From: Sphingomonas sp. Leaf230
GTDB lineage: Bacteria; Pseudomonadota; Alphaproteobacteria; Sphingomonadales; Sphingomonadaceae
NCBI RefSeq assembly: GCF_001421745.1
Contig: NZ_LMKW01000009.1
Span: forward strand, 529,132 to 593,131
Reading direction: 5' to 3'
DNA: 64,000 nucleotides
Shown here: piece by piece, positions 35,972-44,175 of the stretch
How positions within the stretch are numbered: position 1 is the first letter of the stretch
Layout of the letters: the number at the start of each line of letters is the position of its first letter
Made by a program: the position numbers and the translations under genes
Notes under the pieces: model-generated
Seen by the model: the letters and a program-made list of their open reading frames with translations, nothing else
Database searches by the model: none
Told to the model about the DNA's origin: nothing

Positions 35972-36865
35972 TCAGCCTAAAACTGCGAAGTCCGAGAGGC
36001 CAGATGCCAATGTATCGAATACCGCGCGACACCTGCTGCTGGTGCGAAGGTCCTCATGCATGACGAGCCAAAGCGGAAGGTCGAGACTGAATGTCTCGGG
36101 TAACACGCGAACCAGTCCATCGTCCCGTGCGGCGATCATGGTCTGACATATCCCGATGCCGAAGCCAGCGCGCAGCATGGCAAGCTGGACTAGGTTGCTG
36201 TCGACACGCATGGCGAAGTCGCCATGCCTCACTCCCGGAAGCATCCCCATGACCGCTTGGCCGGTAGTCGATAGCGTATCCATACCGATCAGGTCGTGGG
36301 CAGCGAGGCTGACCACATCGGCCGGTCTGCCTCGTCGTTCCAAATAATCCCGCCGCGCGAACAGCCCGAGCGTCACCTTGCCGAGCCGGCGTGCAATCAG
36401 GGATTGCTGGGTCGGATCGGTCATGCGCAGCGCGATATCCGCCTCGCGCTGAAGCAGGTCGGTGACCGCGTCTGTAGGTGCCAGCTCGATCGACAACGCC
36501 GGATGATCGCGGCGCAATTGCGCCAGCAGCGATGGCAGATGCTCGGTCGCGAACACCTCGGCCGCGGTCACGCGGACTGTGCCGGCGACCTCGTCGTCCG
36601 CTGCCGAAGCTGCGCGCAGCAACGCATTCGTCGTCTTGACGAGTTCGTCGGCGAACGGGCGCAGGGACAAGGCGCGATCGGTAGGCGATAGTCCGCGCTG
36701 CGACCTTAGGAAGAGCGTGCCGCCAACCGCCTGTTCCAGCGTCTCGACATGGCGTGCGACGCTGGGCTGGGTAAGTCCTAGCAGACGTGCCGCGCCCGAC
36801 ATCGAGCCCGTCCGCATCACTGCGGCGAACGTCCGATACAGATCCCAGCTCGGCCCTGTGTTCAT
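35972..36865 (-). CDS. LysR-family transcriptional regulator
   Basis: A 297-residue regulator. The N-terminal winged helix reads WDLYRTFAAVMRTGSMSGAARLLGLTQPSVARHVETLEQAVGGTLFLRS. Residues ~90-290 are the periplasmic-binding-protein-like effector domain. It is divergent from the SDR gene across ~87 bp, the classic layout for a LysR protein controlling its neighbour. The effector is unknown. Confidence 0.92.
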   Translation of the reverse strand: MNTGPSWDLYRTFAAVMRTGSMSGAARLLGLTQPSVARHVETLEQAVGGTLFLRSQRGLSPTDRALSLRPFADELVKTTNALLRAASAADDEVAGTVRVTAAEVFATEHLPSLLAQLRRDHPALSIELAPTDAVTDLLQREADIALRMTDPTQQSLIARRLGKVTLGLFARRDYLERRGRPADVVSLAAHDLIGMDTLSTTGQAVMGMLPGVRHGDFAMRVDSNLVQLAMLRAGFGIGICQTMIAARDDGLVRVLPETFSLDLPLWLVMHEDLRTSSRCRAVFDTLASGLSDFAVLG

Positions 36866-36952
36866 TCATTATCGTATACCTATGCGCCTTTTTTCGTCAA
36901 TTCCGTGGTGATCGCCTCTGCCCCATCTTCCGGCAGCAATATGGAGGCGGTA

Positions 36953-37933
36953 ATGACACGAACGGCTTTGGTGCTGGGCGCAACGGGTGGGATCGGAGGC
37001 GCGGTAGCGCGCCGGCTGATGCAATCGGGCTGGTCCGTCCGCGGGATGGTCCGCGACGGCGGTGCAAAGCGTCTTTCTGCAGGCGTACTACCGGTCATCG
37101 GCGATGCCTTGGATGCGGCTGCGGTCGCGAAGGCCGCGATAGGGACTGAGTTGCTGGTGCATGCGGTCAATCCGCCCGGCTATCGCAACTGGCGCCAGCT
37201 CGTCCTGCCGATGCTCGACAACAGCATTTCTGCGGCTAGCGCAGCCGGTGCACGACTTCTCCTTCCTGGAACCGTCTATAATTACGGACCCGACGCATTC
37301 CCGGTGATTGGCGAGCAGGCGCCGCAGCGACCCCGGACCCGCAAGGGCGCGATCCGTGCCGAGATGGAACTTCGCCTTCGCGATGCCGCTGAGGCCGGCG
37401 ATCTAACGTCGTTGATCGTGCGAGCGGGCGATTTCTTCGGACCCGGCGCCGCCAACAACTGGTTTAGTCAGGGATTGGTGAAGCCCGGTACGCGTCCGAC
37501 GATCATCCATAACCCCGGTGCACGGGGAGTGGGTCATCAATGGGCCTATCTGCCGGACGTCGCTGAGACGATGGTCCGCCTCGTCGAGGAAGCCTCGCTG
37601 GCACCGTTCGACACCTTCCACATGGATGGTCACTGGGATGCGACCGGCACGACGATGACGAACGCGATTGTGCGGGTGTTGGGCGATCCAACCGTGCCGG
37701 TTGGGCAGCTTCCCTGGTGGCTGTTGAAGATCGCAGGACTGTTCGCCGCCACCCCGCGTGAGCTCGTGGAAATGCGCTACCTGTGGCGCGCCCCGGTTCG
37801 TCTGGACAATGCTCGCCTGCTGGCGACGCTCGGCTCGGAGCCCCGGACGCCTCTCGATGACGCGGTGCGAACGACGCTAAGTGCCATAGGGTGTCTTCCA
37901 AGTTCTCAAATGAACAATGGAAGCGGGCTTTGA
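36953..37933 (+). CDS. NAD(P)-dependent atypical SDR (epimerase/NmrA-like)
   Basis: A 326-residue protein starting at ATG 36953 with GGAGG upstream. The Rossmann motif is LVLGATGGIGGAVARRL. LLPGTVYNYG holds the catalytic-type Tyr region of extended SDRs, followed by IVRAGDFFGPGAANNWF. It is probably an oxidoreductase or epimerase acting on a small metabolite. It is likely controlled by the divergent LysR gene; the pair looks like a transferred metabolic cassette within the island. Confidence 0.82.
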   Translation: MTRTALVLGATGGIGGAVARRLMQSGWSVRGMVRDGGAKRLSAGVLPVIGDALDAAAVAKAAIGTELLVHAVNPPGYRNWRQLVLPMLDNSISAASAAGARLLLPGTVYNYGPDAFPVIGEQAPQRPRTRKGAIRAEMELRLRDAAEAGDLTSLIVRAGDFFGPGAANNWFSQGLVKPGTRPTIIHNPGARGVGHQWAYLPDVAETMVRLVEEASLAPFDTFHMDGHWDATGTTMTNAIVRVLGDPTVPVGQLPWWLLKIAGLFAATPRELVEMRYLWRAPVRLDNARLLATLGSEPRTPLDDAVRTTLSAIGCLPSSQMNNGSGL

Positions 37934-38077
37934 TGATGCTAAAACTTTCCCGAACCTCTATCCTTTTGGGAAATTCGGCAGCTGTCCAATGTCTGCTATC
38001 GCCATCCGCATTTCCGAAAGCAGCCTGTCCGCTTTCCTCCCCTTTCCGGCCCTCGGGCTTATGCGCTGAGGATGAGA

Positions 38078-38866
38078 TCAATCTCCTTCTGCCTTTTTCC
38101 TAGCGGCGTTACGAAGCGCGCTTGTGGCCTCAGGTTCGTAGTACTTATCGCCTAATTTCCTGATCATAGCTTTGATTTCCACAAATGGATCGCGGCCTGA
38201 GCTCTCCTCGTCTTTCTCGGTCAGCATGTGAATATCTACCAGAGTCATAGTTTCAGATATGCGATCCTCGCAATGAAGAAGACTAAATGTTAACTTTCGC
38301 TGCTGCCAAAGTCTTTCGCGATCTGTAGCCTCGTTCGATATGAGCTTCATGCAGTATTCTTTTAGCCTTATTGATGCAACGCGGACCGCTACATCATAAG
38401 AAAGCTGGTTAATCAGGGAGTCTATCTCAATCGATAATGTTATGAGAGACTTCGGCGTTTGACCCATCGAGTCCAAACGGTCGGTTTTATAATTTGCCAA
38501 AGCCGAAAGATGGCCTAGCTTCTCGCTGAGGAGCTTACGCCTTTCAGTAACATATGATTTGAGAGAGGCTTCTACCTGCCTTTGGGGATCGTCCAATTCA
38601 CTTCGAAGTTTCCTCATTTCGTATTGGTCGTTCTTCCATACAAAGTATGAAGCTGCGACAAGCCGCAGCACGACCACAACCAGCACGGTCAGAGCGACAC
38701 CGAGCGCAAGCGTCTCTTGGACTGTAGCAGTCATTTTGGCGCCCGCCGCCCAAAGCGCCAAAGTTGAGAAAGGCACAATCAAGATTGTTAGCTGATCGGT
38801 GAGTAAGACGGACTTCTGCGAAGCTCGTTGGAGCAGTACCCCGGCATACGATAGTGGCTGATTCAT
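38078..38866 (-). CDS. Two-helix membrane protein with cytoplasmic coiled coil
   Basis: A 262-residue protein from ATG 38866 (a GTG at 38887 would add 7). Two hydrophobic helices near the N-terminus (LTILIVPFSTLALWAAG and LALGVALTVLVVVVLRLVAASYFVW) are followed by a long charged helical region (QYEMRKLRSELDDPQRQVEASLKSYVTERRKLLSEKLG). The gene is AT-richer than its neighbours, a sign of transfer. I do not recognise the family. Confidence 0.65.
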   Translation of the reverse strand: MNQPLSYAGVLLQRASQKSVLLTDQLTILIVPFSTLALWAAGAKMTATVQETLALGVALTVLVVVVLRLVAASYFVWKNDQYEMRKLRSELDDPQRQVEASLKSYVTERRKLLSEKLGHLSALANYKTDRLDSMGQTPKSLITLSIEIDSLINQLSYDVAVRVASIRLKEYCMKLISNEATDRERLWQQRKLTFSLLHCEDRISETMTLVDIHMLTEKDEESSGRDPFVEIKAMIRKLGDKYYEPEATSALRNAARKKAEGD

Positions 38867-39157
38867 GCTCGTATGGTGGGCTGTCACACGGTGGTTGTGG
38901 AGTCGGAAAAGTTAGACAGGCTATTTCGCTCCCGAACGATGTGAATCATGCAGGTTGTCACCGCTTGCGATACGCTCGCCAACGGTGAAGAGTTGTTCGT
39001 GTCGGTCCGATAACTGTTGGGTAAGATAGCAAAATTGATGTCAACGGGGTTGCCGATCGCGCCCTTGGGATGGCGTGGGATGCTCCCAGACAGCCCAGCC
39101 TCGATACCGCCCAGTCGAGCGGCTATAACCGGCCGCCCGCCTTTCGCTTGCTGGACC
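38867..39157. other. Intergenic stretch, nothing called
   Basis: Frames on both strands cross this stretch, but none has a ribosome site with recognisable content. The frames that continue to the right run antisense or out of frame to the nuclease gene. Confidence 0.4.
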
Positions 39158-39553
39158 CTACCGGCACTCTCCCATCCGATACTGTCGCCAGTACCGATCC
39201 CACCGCACAGCGGCGCCGGCGGCAATCGCGGCGCACGACAGCGATCGGCCATCCGGCAACGTGCATCGAGCGACCACACGGCTGTAGCTCTTACCGGTCG
39301 CCTCGCATCGCAACGTCTTCCGCAGCACCAGGCGTTCGACAATCTGCTGACTGCGTTTGGCGGCGGCGTTGTCACAGCGATAGTTCACCCGCCGCGGGTC
39401 CGCCGCTCGGCAGGGTGACGCGCTTTCGAAGTCCGGCGCCTGGACGCCAGCAATCCGAACCTTGACGCCGTTCGAACACCATAAAGGCCCGTCGCCGTCG
39501 TGTACGCGGGTCACCGTGCATGAGAACGTCGTCTCTGGTGCGAGGGCGATCAT
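39158..39553 (-). CDS. Staphylococcal-nuclease-like (thermonuclease) protein
   Basis: A 131-residue SNase-fold protein. The Ca-binding and catalytic area is readable in VTRVHDGDGPLWCSNGVKVRIAGVQAPDFE (Asp19/Asp21, Arg33, Asp41), and GKSYSRVVARC gives the second basic site. There is no obvious signal peptide, and five or more cysteines are unusual for the family. It is the third gene of a minus-strand run that starts at 39973 beside an SOS box. Confidence 0.75.
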   Translation of the reverse strand: MIALAPETTFSCTVTRVHDGDGPLWCSNGVKVRIAGVQAPDFESASPCRAADPRRVNYRCDNAAAKRSQQIVERLVLRKTLRCEATGKSYSRVVARCTLPDGRSLSCAAIAAGAAVRWDRYWRQYRMGECR

Positions 39554-39566
39554 CGAACCACTCGCA

Positions 39567-39749
39567 TCAGTGCTTCGTCCGACTGGCGTCTGCTACAGCG
39601 TTCAAGCAGTCAGCTAAAACCTCCCACTGTCGGTACTGCTCCGGCTGCCCTGGTGGCGTCTTTTCCATACCCGACGCCACGATCTTGCATGCGCCCATCT
39701 GGCCATGATCGGCCATCAGCGCGAAGGCCTGCCGCCACGCGTCCTGCAT
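39567..39749 (-). CDS. Small hypothetical protein
   Basis: A 60-residue protein (MQDAWRQAFALMADHGQMGACKIVASGMEKTPPGQPEQYRQWE...). Its ATG overlaps the stop of the YozE-like gene (TGATG), and the nuclease gene starts 13 nt after its stop. The coupling supports a real gene. Function unknown. Confidence 0.6.
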   Translation of the reverse strand: MQDAWRQAFALMADHGQMGACKIVASGMEKTPPGQPEQYRQWEVLADCLNAVADASRTKH

Positions 39750-39973
39750 CACGCCGACAACCAGTCGGTTTCGGCGTCGTCGACCGCGGCGAACATGTCG
39801 CCCTCAGCCTGCATGGCGCTGAGATGTTTGCGCACGGCCTCCGGATCTCCGTTGCGGGGAAAGCGCCGATCAACGACGGCGCCGGCGGCCAACTGGCCAA
39901 CCAGATCACTTCGGTCTTTCTGCGCCATGAGCCACTGGCCAAACGCTGGCTTCGGCTCGTCATGTTCGGTCAT
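39749..39973 (-). CDS. YozE/SAM-like small protein
   Basis: A 74-residue protein with GAGGGA before the ATG at 39973. FGQWLMAQKDRSDLVGQLAAGAVVDRRFPRNGDPEAVRKHL resembles the YozE SAM-like fold, a small helical bundle of unknown role. Its start lies 47 bp from the SOS box, on the opposite side from the umuDC operon, so it may be damage-inducible too. Confidence 0.65.
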   Translation of the reverse strand: MTEHDEPKPAFGQWLMAQKDRSDLVGQLAAGAVVDRRFPRNGDPEAVRKHLSAMQAEGDMFAAVDDAETDWLSA

Positions 39974-40019
39974 TCTCGCGTCCCTCGAATCAGTGGACTG
40001 CCAATCGCATCAGATTGAT

Positions 40020-40034
40020 GTTCTTGCAATGTTC
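40020..40034. promoter_or_regulatory. LexA (SOS) box
   Basis: GTTC-TTGCAAT-GTTC is a perfect match to the alphaproteobacterial LexA motif GTTC-N7-GTTC. It lies 75 bp before the small gene that leads into umuD and umuC and 47 bp before the divergent YozE-like operon. Confidence 0.85.
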
Positions 40035-40108
40035 TTGCGAATCAACGGGGATCGCGCCTAGCTAGGGGCAGGCCACGAACGGCGACTCGATACTGACGGA
40101 GCAACGAA

Positions 40109-40312
40109 ATGCAGCACGATCTGCGGCTGAGAGCGGCTGCCCGCGTGATATACGACAACGTCTACCCACCTGTTGATGCAGTGCAATTCAGCTTCGACGA
40201 GGCCGAACGGTTCGGAACTGTGGAGTACCGGCAGGCCGTCGGCGCTGCCCAGGACGCACGGTCGGTTCTGGCTGCGCACCACGACCAGCTCCTCTTCGCC
40301 GCGATCCTATAG
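40109..40312 (+). CDS. Small protein leading the SOS operon
   Basis: A 67-residue, mostly helical protein (MQHDLRLRAAARVIYDNVYPPVDAVQFSFDEAERFG...). GGAG lies about 8 nt before the ATG. The umuD gene follows after 3 nt. Because it is first after the LexA box it should be induced by DNA damage. I do not recognise the family; it may modulate UmuDC or be unrelated cargo. Confidence 0.65.
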   Translation: MQHDLRLRAAARVIYDNVYPPVDAVQFSFDEAERFGTVEYRQAVGAAQDARSVLAAHHDQLLFAAIL

Positions 40313-40315
40313 ATC

Positions 40316-40792
40316 ATGCGCTTGATCAACTCAGACCGCCCGGTCGTCGTTGCGCTGAACCGTCGTGACGACGCGCTGCGACTTCACGACGTCCCGTTCG
40401 AGCTGGTGCCGTGTGAGGTGCCTTTCTTCCTGGTCCACACGCCGGCAGGGTTCCCGTCGCCTGCGCAGGACGACATGCAGGAGCCGATCGACTTGAGCGC
40501 GTGGCTCATCGAGCATCCAGCCGCCAGCTATGTCATGCGCGTCGAGGGGCGGTCGATGGCGGGAGCCGGCATTATCGACGGCGATCTGCTCGTCGTGAAC
40601 CGGGCTAAGGCGCCGCGAACGGGTGCCATCGTCGTCGCACTGGTGCACGGCGAACGTACCCTGAAGCGTCTGCGCTATGTCGACGGCCGCCACTGGCTCG
40701 TCCCTGAGGCCGAAGGGTTCGCGGACATTCTGGTCGACGAGCATGTCGAGATATGGGGCACGGTCGTCGGCGTCGCGCGCAAGATGGCATGA
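40316..40792 (+). CDS. umuD: UmuD-like self-cleaving S24 protease subunit
   Basis: A 158-residue LexA/UmuD-type protein without a DNA-binding domain. The cleavage site is Ala44-Gly45 ([10 protein letters not shown]). The catalytic Ser80 is in [10 protein letters not shown] and Lys117 in GERTLKRLR. RecA filaments should trigger self-cleavage to UmuD', which joins UmuC to form polymerase V. The stop overlaps the umuC start (ATGA). Confidence 0.92.
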   Translation: MRLINSDRPVVVALNRRDDALRLHDVPFELVPCEVPFFLVHTPAGFPSPAQDDMQEPIDLSAWLIEHPAASYVMRVEGRSMAGAGIIDGDLLVVNRAKAPRTGAIVVALVHGERTLKRLRYVDGRHWLVPEAEGFADILVDEHVEIWGTVVGVARKMA

Positions 40793-42057
40793 GCACGCCG
40801 ATCGCACTGATCGACTGCAACAACTACTATGTCTCCTGCGAGCGCGCCTTCGATGCCAGCTTGGTCGGAGTCCCGGTCATTGTACTGTCGAACAACGACG
40901 GGTGCGCCATTGCACGATCGGCGGAAGCCAAGGCGCTTGGGATCAAGATGGGTGATCCGATCCATCACCTACGCGACAAGGTGAAGCAGCATGGCATCCA
41001 GGTGCGGTCGTCGAACTATGCGCTTTATGGCGATATGCAGCGCCGCGTGATCGCCGCCTGCGAGTCCTTCGCCCGCGACTTTGAGATCTACTCGATCGAC
41101 GAGACATTCCTGGATCTCACCGGCTTCGAAGGGCGCGATCTTGTGGCCCACGCGAACGCGATGCGTTCCCAGGTCCAGCTATGGACGACGATACCTACGT
41201 GCGTCGGCATTGCGGAGACCAAGACGCTGGCGAAGCTGGCGAACGCGGCGGCCAAGAAAAACCCGCAGTTCAACGGCGTGGCCGATCTTCGCGACGACGA
41301 CGTGCGGCGCGATGTGATGCACACCTTCGCGGTCGGTGACGTGTGGGGCGTTGGCAGCGCCACCGCACGGAAGCTGACCGATCTTGGTATTCATACCGCC
41401 GGTGCGCTGCGTGAGATGCCTATGAAGCAGGCGCGCGCCGTCGGCACCGTCGTGCTTGAACGGCTAGTTGCCGAGTTGCGCGGTGTCCCGTCTAACGCCG
41501 TTGAGTCGGTCGAGCCGCGGCGGAAGGGCATGGCGGTCACCCGCTCGTTCGGGACGCCAATCTACGACTTCGAGCGGATGATGGGCGCGCTGTCGCAATA
41601 CGCGCTGCGGGCTGGCGAAAAGCTGCGATCGCACGGCCTCGTCGCAGCCCGGCTGACCGCGTTCTTTCATACGAACAAGCACAAGCCCGACCGGCCTCAG
41701 TACGGCGCATCGCGCATGGTGACGCTGCATCCGATAACGAATGATAGCCTCGAGCTGATCGCCGCTGCGAGGCGTGGCGCTGAGAAGGCGTGGCGCGACG
41801 GATACGCCTACACGAAGGCTGGCATCATGCTCGACGATCTGCTTCCCGAGGAGGATCGACCGCGTACGCTGTTCGAGGAGGATACGGCCAAGCGAGATCG
41901 GTTGATGGGCGCGCTCGATGCGATCAACGGCAGGTTCGGGACGTGGACTGCGGTGACGGCTTCGCAGGGGTTCAAGCGCGAATGGAAGATGCGGTCGGAG
42001 ATGCGGTCGCCGGCATGGACGACCGACATAGCTCAGGTGCCGACGGTTCGGGCCTAG
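40789..42057 (+). CDS. umuC: UmuC-like Y-family DNA polymerase V subunit
   Basis: A 422-residue Y-family polymerase. The first metal-binding motif is [16 protein letters not shown], and the second is in [13 protein letters not shown] with the SIDE acidic residues intact. [20 protein letters not shown] is the finger/HhH region. It carries out error-prone synthesis past lesions. On a mobile element it would raise mutation rate in the host after damage. Coupled to umuD and behind a LexA box. Confidence 0.94.
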   Translation: MSTPIALIDCNNYYVSCERAFDASLVGVPVIVLSNNDGCAIARSAEAKALGIKMGDPIHHLRDKVKQHGIQVRSSNYALYGDMQRRVIAACESFARDFEIYSIDETFLDLTGFEGRDLVAHANAMRSQVQLWTTIPTCVGIAETKTLAKLANAAAKKNPQFNGVADLRDDDVRRDVMHTFAVGDVWGVGSATARKLTDLGIHTAGALREMPMKQARAVGTVVLERLVAELRGVPSNAVESVEPRRKGMAVTRSFGTPIYDFERMMGALSQYALRAGEKLRSHGLVAARLTAFFHTNKHKPDRPQYGASRMVTLHPITNDSLELIAAARRGAEKAWRDGYAYTKAGIMLDDLLPEEDRPRTLFEEDTAKRDRLMGALDAINGRFGTWTAVTASQGFKREWKMRSEMRSPAWTTDIAQVPTVRA

Positions 42058-42163
42058 TCGCGTTCCCTTCAAACTCACGTCCACGACATTGATGGATCAA
42101 TGACGCGAACAGCGATACGCTTCACCGCAGCGGTCCGGGGGCGGGCGCCAACGAGGGTGGGCT

Positions 42164-42697
42164 ATGAAGAAACTTGCATCGCTAATGGGCCGGTCGTTTC
42201 TGCTCGTCGCGGTAATCTACTTCGTCACCGTCACTACATCAGCGATCATTTTCGAAATTGCCGAGGGCAAGTATGACGCGGTGGACTCGTTCTGGTGGGC
42301 GTTCACCACCGCAACCACCACGGGCTATGGCGACATCTACCCCGTCACGAAGACCGGTCGTGCCGTAGCGCTCTTTCTCATGCACTTCGGTCCAGGTTTT
42401 GCCTTCCCAATGATGACGGCAATCATGTCGGCCAAGCTGATCGTGGATAGCGATGCATTCACCCACGGTGAGCAGGAACAGTTGAAGGAAGACATCGCGG
42501 CGATCCGGGGAATGATGACCCCAGCCAACGACCGAGGCTTTGCCGCTGCTGCCCGACTGGAGGCCGACATGCGGCGCTACCTGCATGATGAAGAGCCGAC
42601 CCGTCGCGCCCAATGCCTGGATGAATTCCGGCAGCGGCTGGCCCTGACGCCTTGGGCGGACGCAGAACACCGTTCAGACCGCGATAGAGAAGACTGA
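42164..42697 (+). CDS. Two-TM potassium channel
   Basis: A 177-residue membrane protein. The first helix is FLLVAVIYFVTVTTSAIIF, the pore loop contains the selectivity filter TTTGYGD, and the second helix is VALFLMHFGPGFAFPMMTAIMSA. A charged helical tail of about 80 residues follows (HGEQEQLKEDIAAIRG...), which could help tetramer formation. It lacks a recognisable ligand domain. Unusual cargo for an island. Confidence 0.85.
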   Translation: MKKLASLMGRSFLLVAVIYFVTVTTSAIIFEIAEGKYDAVDSFWWAFTTATTTGYGDIYPVTKTGRAVALFLMHFGPGFAFPMMTAIMSAKLIVDSDAFTHGEQEQLKEDIAAIRGMMTPANDRGFAAAARLEADMRRYLHDEEPTRRAQCLDEFRQRLALTPWADAEHRSDRDRED

Positions 42698-42706
42698 TTA
42701 TCTGAA

Positions 42707-42716
42707 GGGGGGGGGG
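42707..42716. repeat. Homopolymer tract of ten G
   Basis: A run of ten G lies 10 bp after the channel gene and 65 bp before the zinc-finger gene. Such tracts slip during replication and could alter promoter spacing, or simply be a sequencing weak point. Confidence 0.5.
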
Positions 42717-42781
42717 TGACAGGTAACGGGACCTGGACGACGAAGCCCGCGTTACATTACGCACCCAAGAAGTGAGTTCGC

Positions 42782-43126
42782 ATGCCCCACGCCAGCAACA
42801 TCGTTCTCTGCGATGGACCCGACAGCCCCCACGCGTTCGACGTCGTGCCGCTTCAGCCGCGTAATGGCAGCCTGGATGCCATGTGCCCGGTCTGCAAGGG
42901 CCGCGGGCAATGGAATACCGAGATCGATCTCGTCAGTTTCCGATGCAAGCGAATGGCATGCGACCGGTGCCACGGCGCTGGCTGGGTCGAGACAGGTACC
43001 GATCCGATCGGCCTGCCTGACATTGAAGTTTCGCCGGAAGGGTATCCCCGTTGGACGATCCGCTTCGAACCCAGCGACACGAAGGTGGAGGTTGATCCGG
43101 CCCAACCTGGTCTGGCCAAAACCTGA
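42782..43126 (+). CDS. DnaJ-type zinc-finger protein
   Basis: A 114-residue protein with two CxxC-type motifs spaced as in DnaJ central zinc fingers: MCPVCKGRGQW and ACDRCHGAGWVE. There is no J domain. It may bind zinc and act as a small chaperone or adaptor. It converges with the SRAP-domain gene. Confidence 0.7.
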   Translation: MPHASNIVLCDGPDSPHAFDVVPLQPRNGSLDAMCPVCKGRGQWNTEIDLVSFRCKRMACDRCHGAGWVETGTDPIGLPDIEVSPEGYPRWTIRFEPSDTKVEVDPAQPGLAKT

Positions 43127-43146
43127 ACGGGCAAAGGTGACCGTGC

Positions 43147-43806
43147 TTAGATCAGCCGAGGCGTCACCGTGCGCGTCGGGAATACCGGCCCCCGCACCGT
43201 CATCTGATCCGCCGGGTATGGTCGCTGCAACGCTAGCACGTCGTCATAACTACCGGTCAGCCACCGATCGTGATCGTCCGGCCGCAGGATCGTGATCATC
43301 GCCTTGGGATGTATCGGCGCCACCAACTCGTTCGCATCGCAGGTGACCATCGCGAAGTAGCGTTGATCAGCGACCTGTCGCCAGAAACCGGCGATTGCGA
43401 AGACAGGCTGGTCGGTCACCCCGAACCACATCTCCCCCTTGATCGGCTTCTTGCCGTCGCCGAGGTCGGTGGGTTCGCGCGACCACTCGCAGAACTCCGT
43501 CAGCGGGATCAGGCAGCGGTTCACCGGGTCGGTGACGAGCGAGCGCCATTGCGGGAGATGCAGCGTGCGCACGTTGGTCTGCGCAACTTTGCGGCCGGCC
43601 TGTTTCGCCTGCCCCGCCAGGACGTCCCATTCCATAACGTCGAGCCCGCGGCGGTCACCTTCGTTCCGCACGACATACGCCCGACCGAACGGGCGCAGTT
43701 CCTTCGGATCGAACCGATTGTCCATCGGCTTATCGGCAAGCCATTCTGCACCGAAACGTTCGGTGATGGTTTCCGGTTCGCCGTCGAACCTTGCTCGATT
43801 GCACAT
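43147..43806 (-). CDS. SRAP-domain protein (YedK/HMCES-like)
   Basis: A 219-residue protein from ATG 43806, giving the invariant N-terminal Met-Cys (MCNRARFDGEPETI). TNVRTLHLPQWRSL, RCLIPLTEFCEW and APIHPKAMITIL carry the Asn, Glu and His of the active site. The family forms a covalent bond between Cys2 and abasic sites in single-stranded DNA, shielding them. With umuDC nearby it fits a DNA-damage function. Its start overlaps the stop of the 43-residue gene upstream. Confidence 0.88.
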   Translation of the reverse strand: MCNRARFDGEPETITERFGAEWLADKPMDNRFDPKELRPFGRAYVVRNEGDRRGLDVMEWDVLAGQAKQAGRKVAQTNVRTLHLPQWRSLVTDPVNRCLIPLTEFCEWSREPTDLGDGKKPIKGEMWFGVTDQPVFAIAGFWRQVADQRYFAMVTCDANELVAPIHPKAMITILRPDDHDRWLTGSYDDVLALQRPYPADQMTVRGPVFPTRTVTPRLI

Positions 43807-43937
43807 TACAGGTTCATCCGACCGACAAGCGCGCCGATCGCGATCACGGAGACAATGATCGCCCAGCCCTCCCAGGTTCGGGGAGACCAGCCGATGCCCA
43901 CGACCTTGGGCTGAAACCATTCGCGGGGGTGGTTCAT
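43806..43937 (-). CDS. 43-residue membrane protein coupled to the SRAP gene
   Basis: MNHPREWFQPKVVGIGWSP is followed by one helix (WAIIVSVIAIGALVGRM) and a TAA that shares a base with the SRAP start (TAATG). GGAG lies 5 nt before the ATG. It is a single-span inner-membrane protein of unknown role. The frame is short, but the ribosome site and coupling make it convincing. Confidence 0.65.
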   Translation of the reverse strand: MNHPREWFQPKVVGIGWSPRTWEGWAIIVSVIAIGALVGRMNL

Positions 43938-43995
43938 GACGGCTCCATATGATGGGCGTTCCTCAATCATGGGAACAGGCGCTCGCTCTCGAAAG

Positions 43996-44175
43996 TCAGG
44001 TAAAATCTCTCTTGCTCACGGCAACGCCCCAGTTCGATGCCGCCCGGTTCGCCGACGTGCTGGTCACACTCCAGATCTTTCCAGCATACTCGCCCGTCGC
44101 CTTCCACCGCCCCGGTTCAATTTCCTGGACGTACACTTCTATGCGTAGCCCATGGACCGACACCTGCCGCTTCAT
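43996..44175 (-). CDS. Small hypothetical protein
   Basis: A 59-residue protein from ATG 44175 with GGGAG 6-7 nt upstream (MKRQVSVHGLRIEVYVQEIEPGRWKATGEYAGK...). It is predicted to form a small beta-rich domain like other short phage and island proteins. The longer frame to a GTG at 44268 has no ribosome site. Function unknown. Confidence 0.55.
   Translation of the reverse strand: MKRQVSVHGLRIEVYVQEIEPGRWKATGEYAGKIWSVTSTSANRAASNWGVAVSKRDFT

Noticed and set aside
35844..36146. 100-codon frame with a CPFCGM motif
   Set aside because: Most of it is antisense to the LysR gene. Only about 15 residues look zinc-ribbon-like, and the ribosome-site spacing is poor.
38884..39375. Minus-strand frame overlapping the nuclease gene
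   Set aside because: It overlaps in a different frame the nuclease, whose motifs are recognisable, and shows no motif of its own.
43950..43974. GTTCC-N9-GGAAC as an SOS box for the SRAP operon
   Set aside because: The alphaproteobacterial LexA motif is a direct repeat GTTC-N7-GTTC. This is an inverted pair with different spacing.
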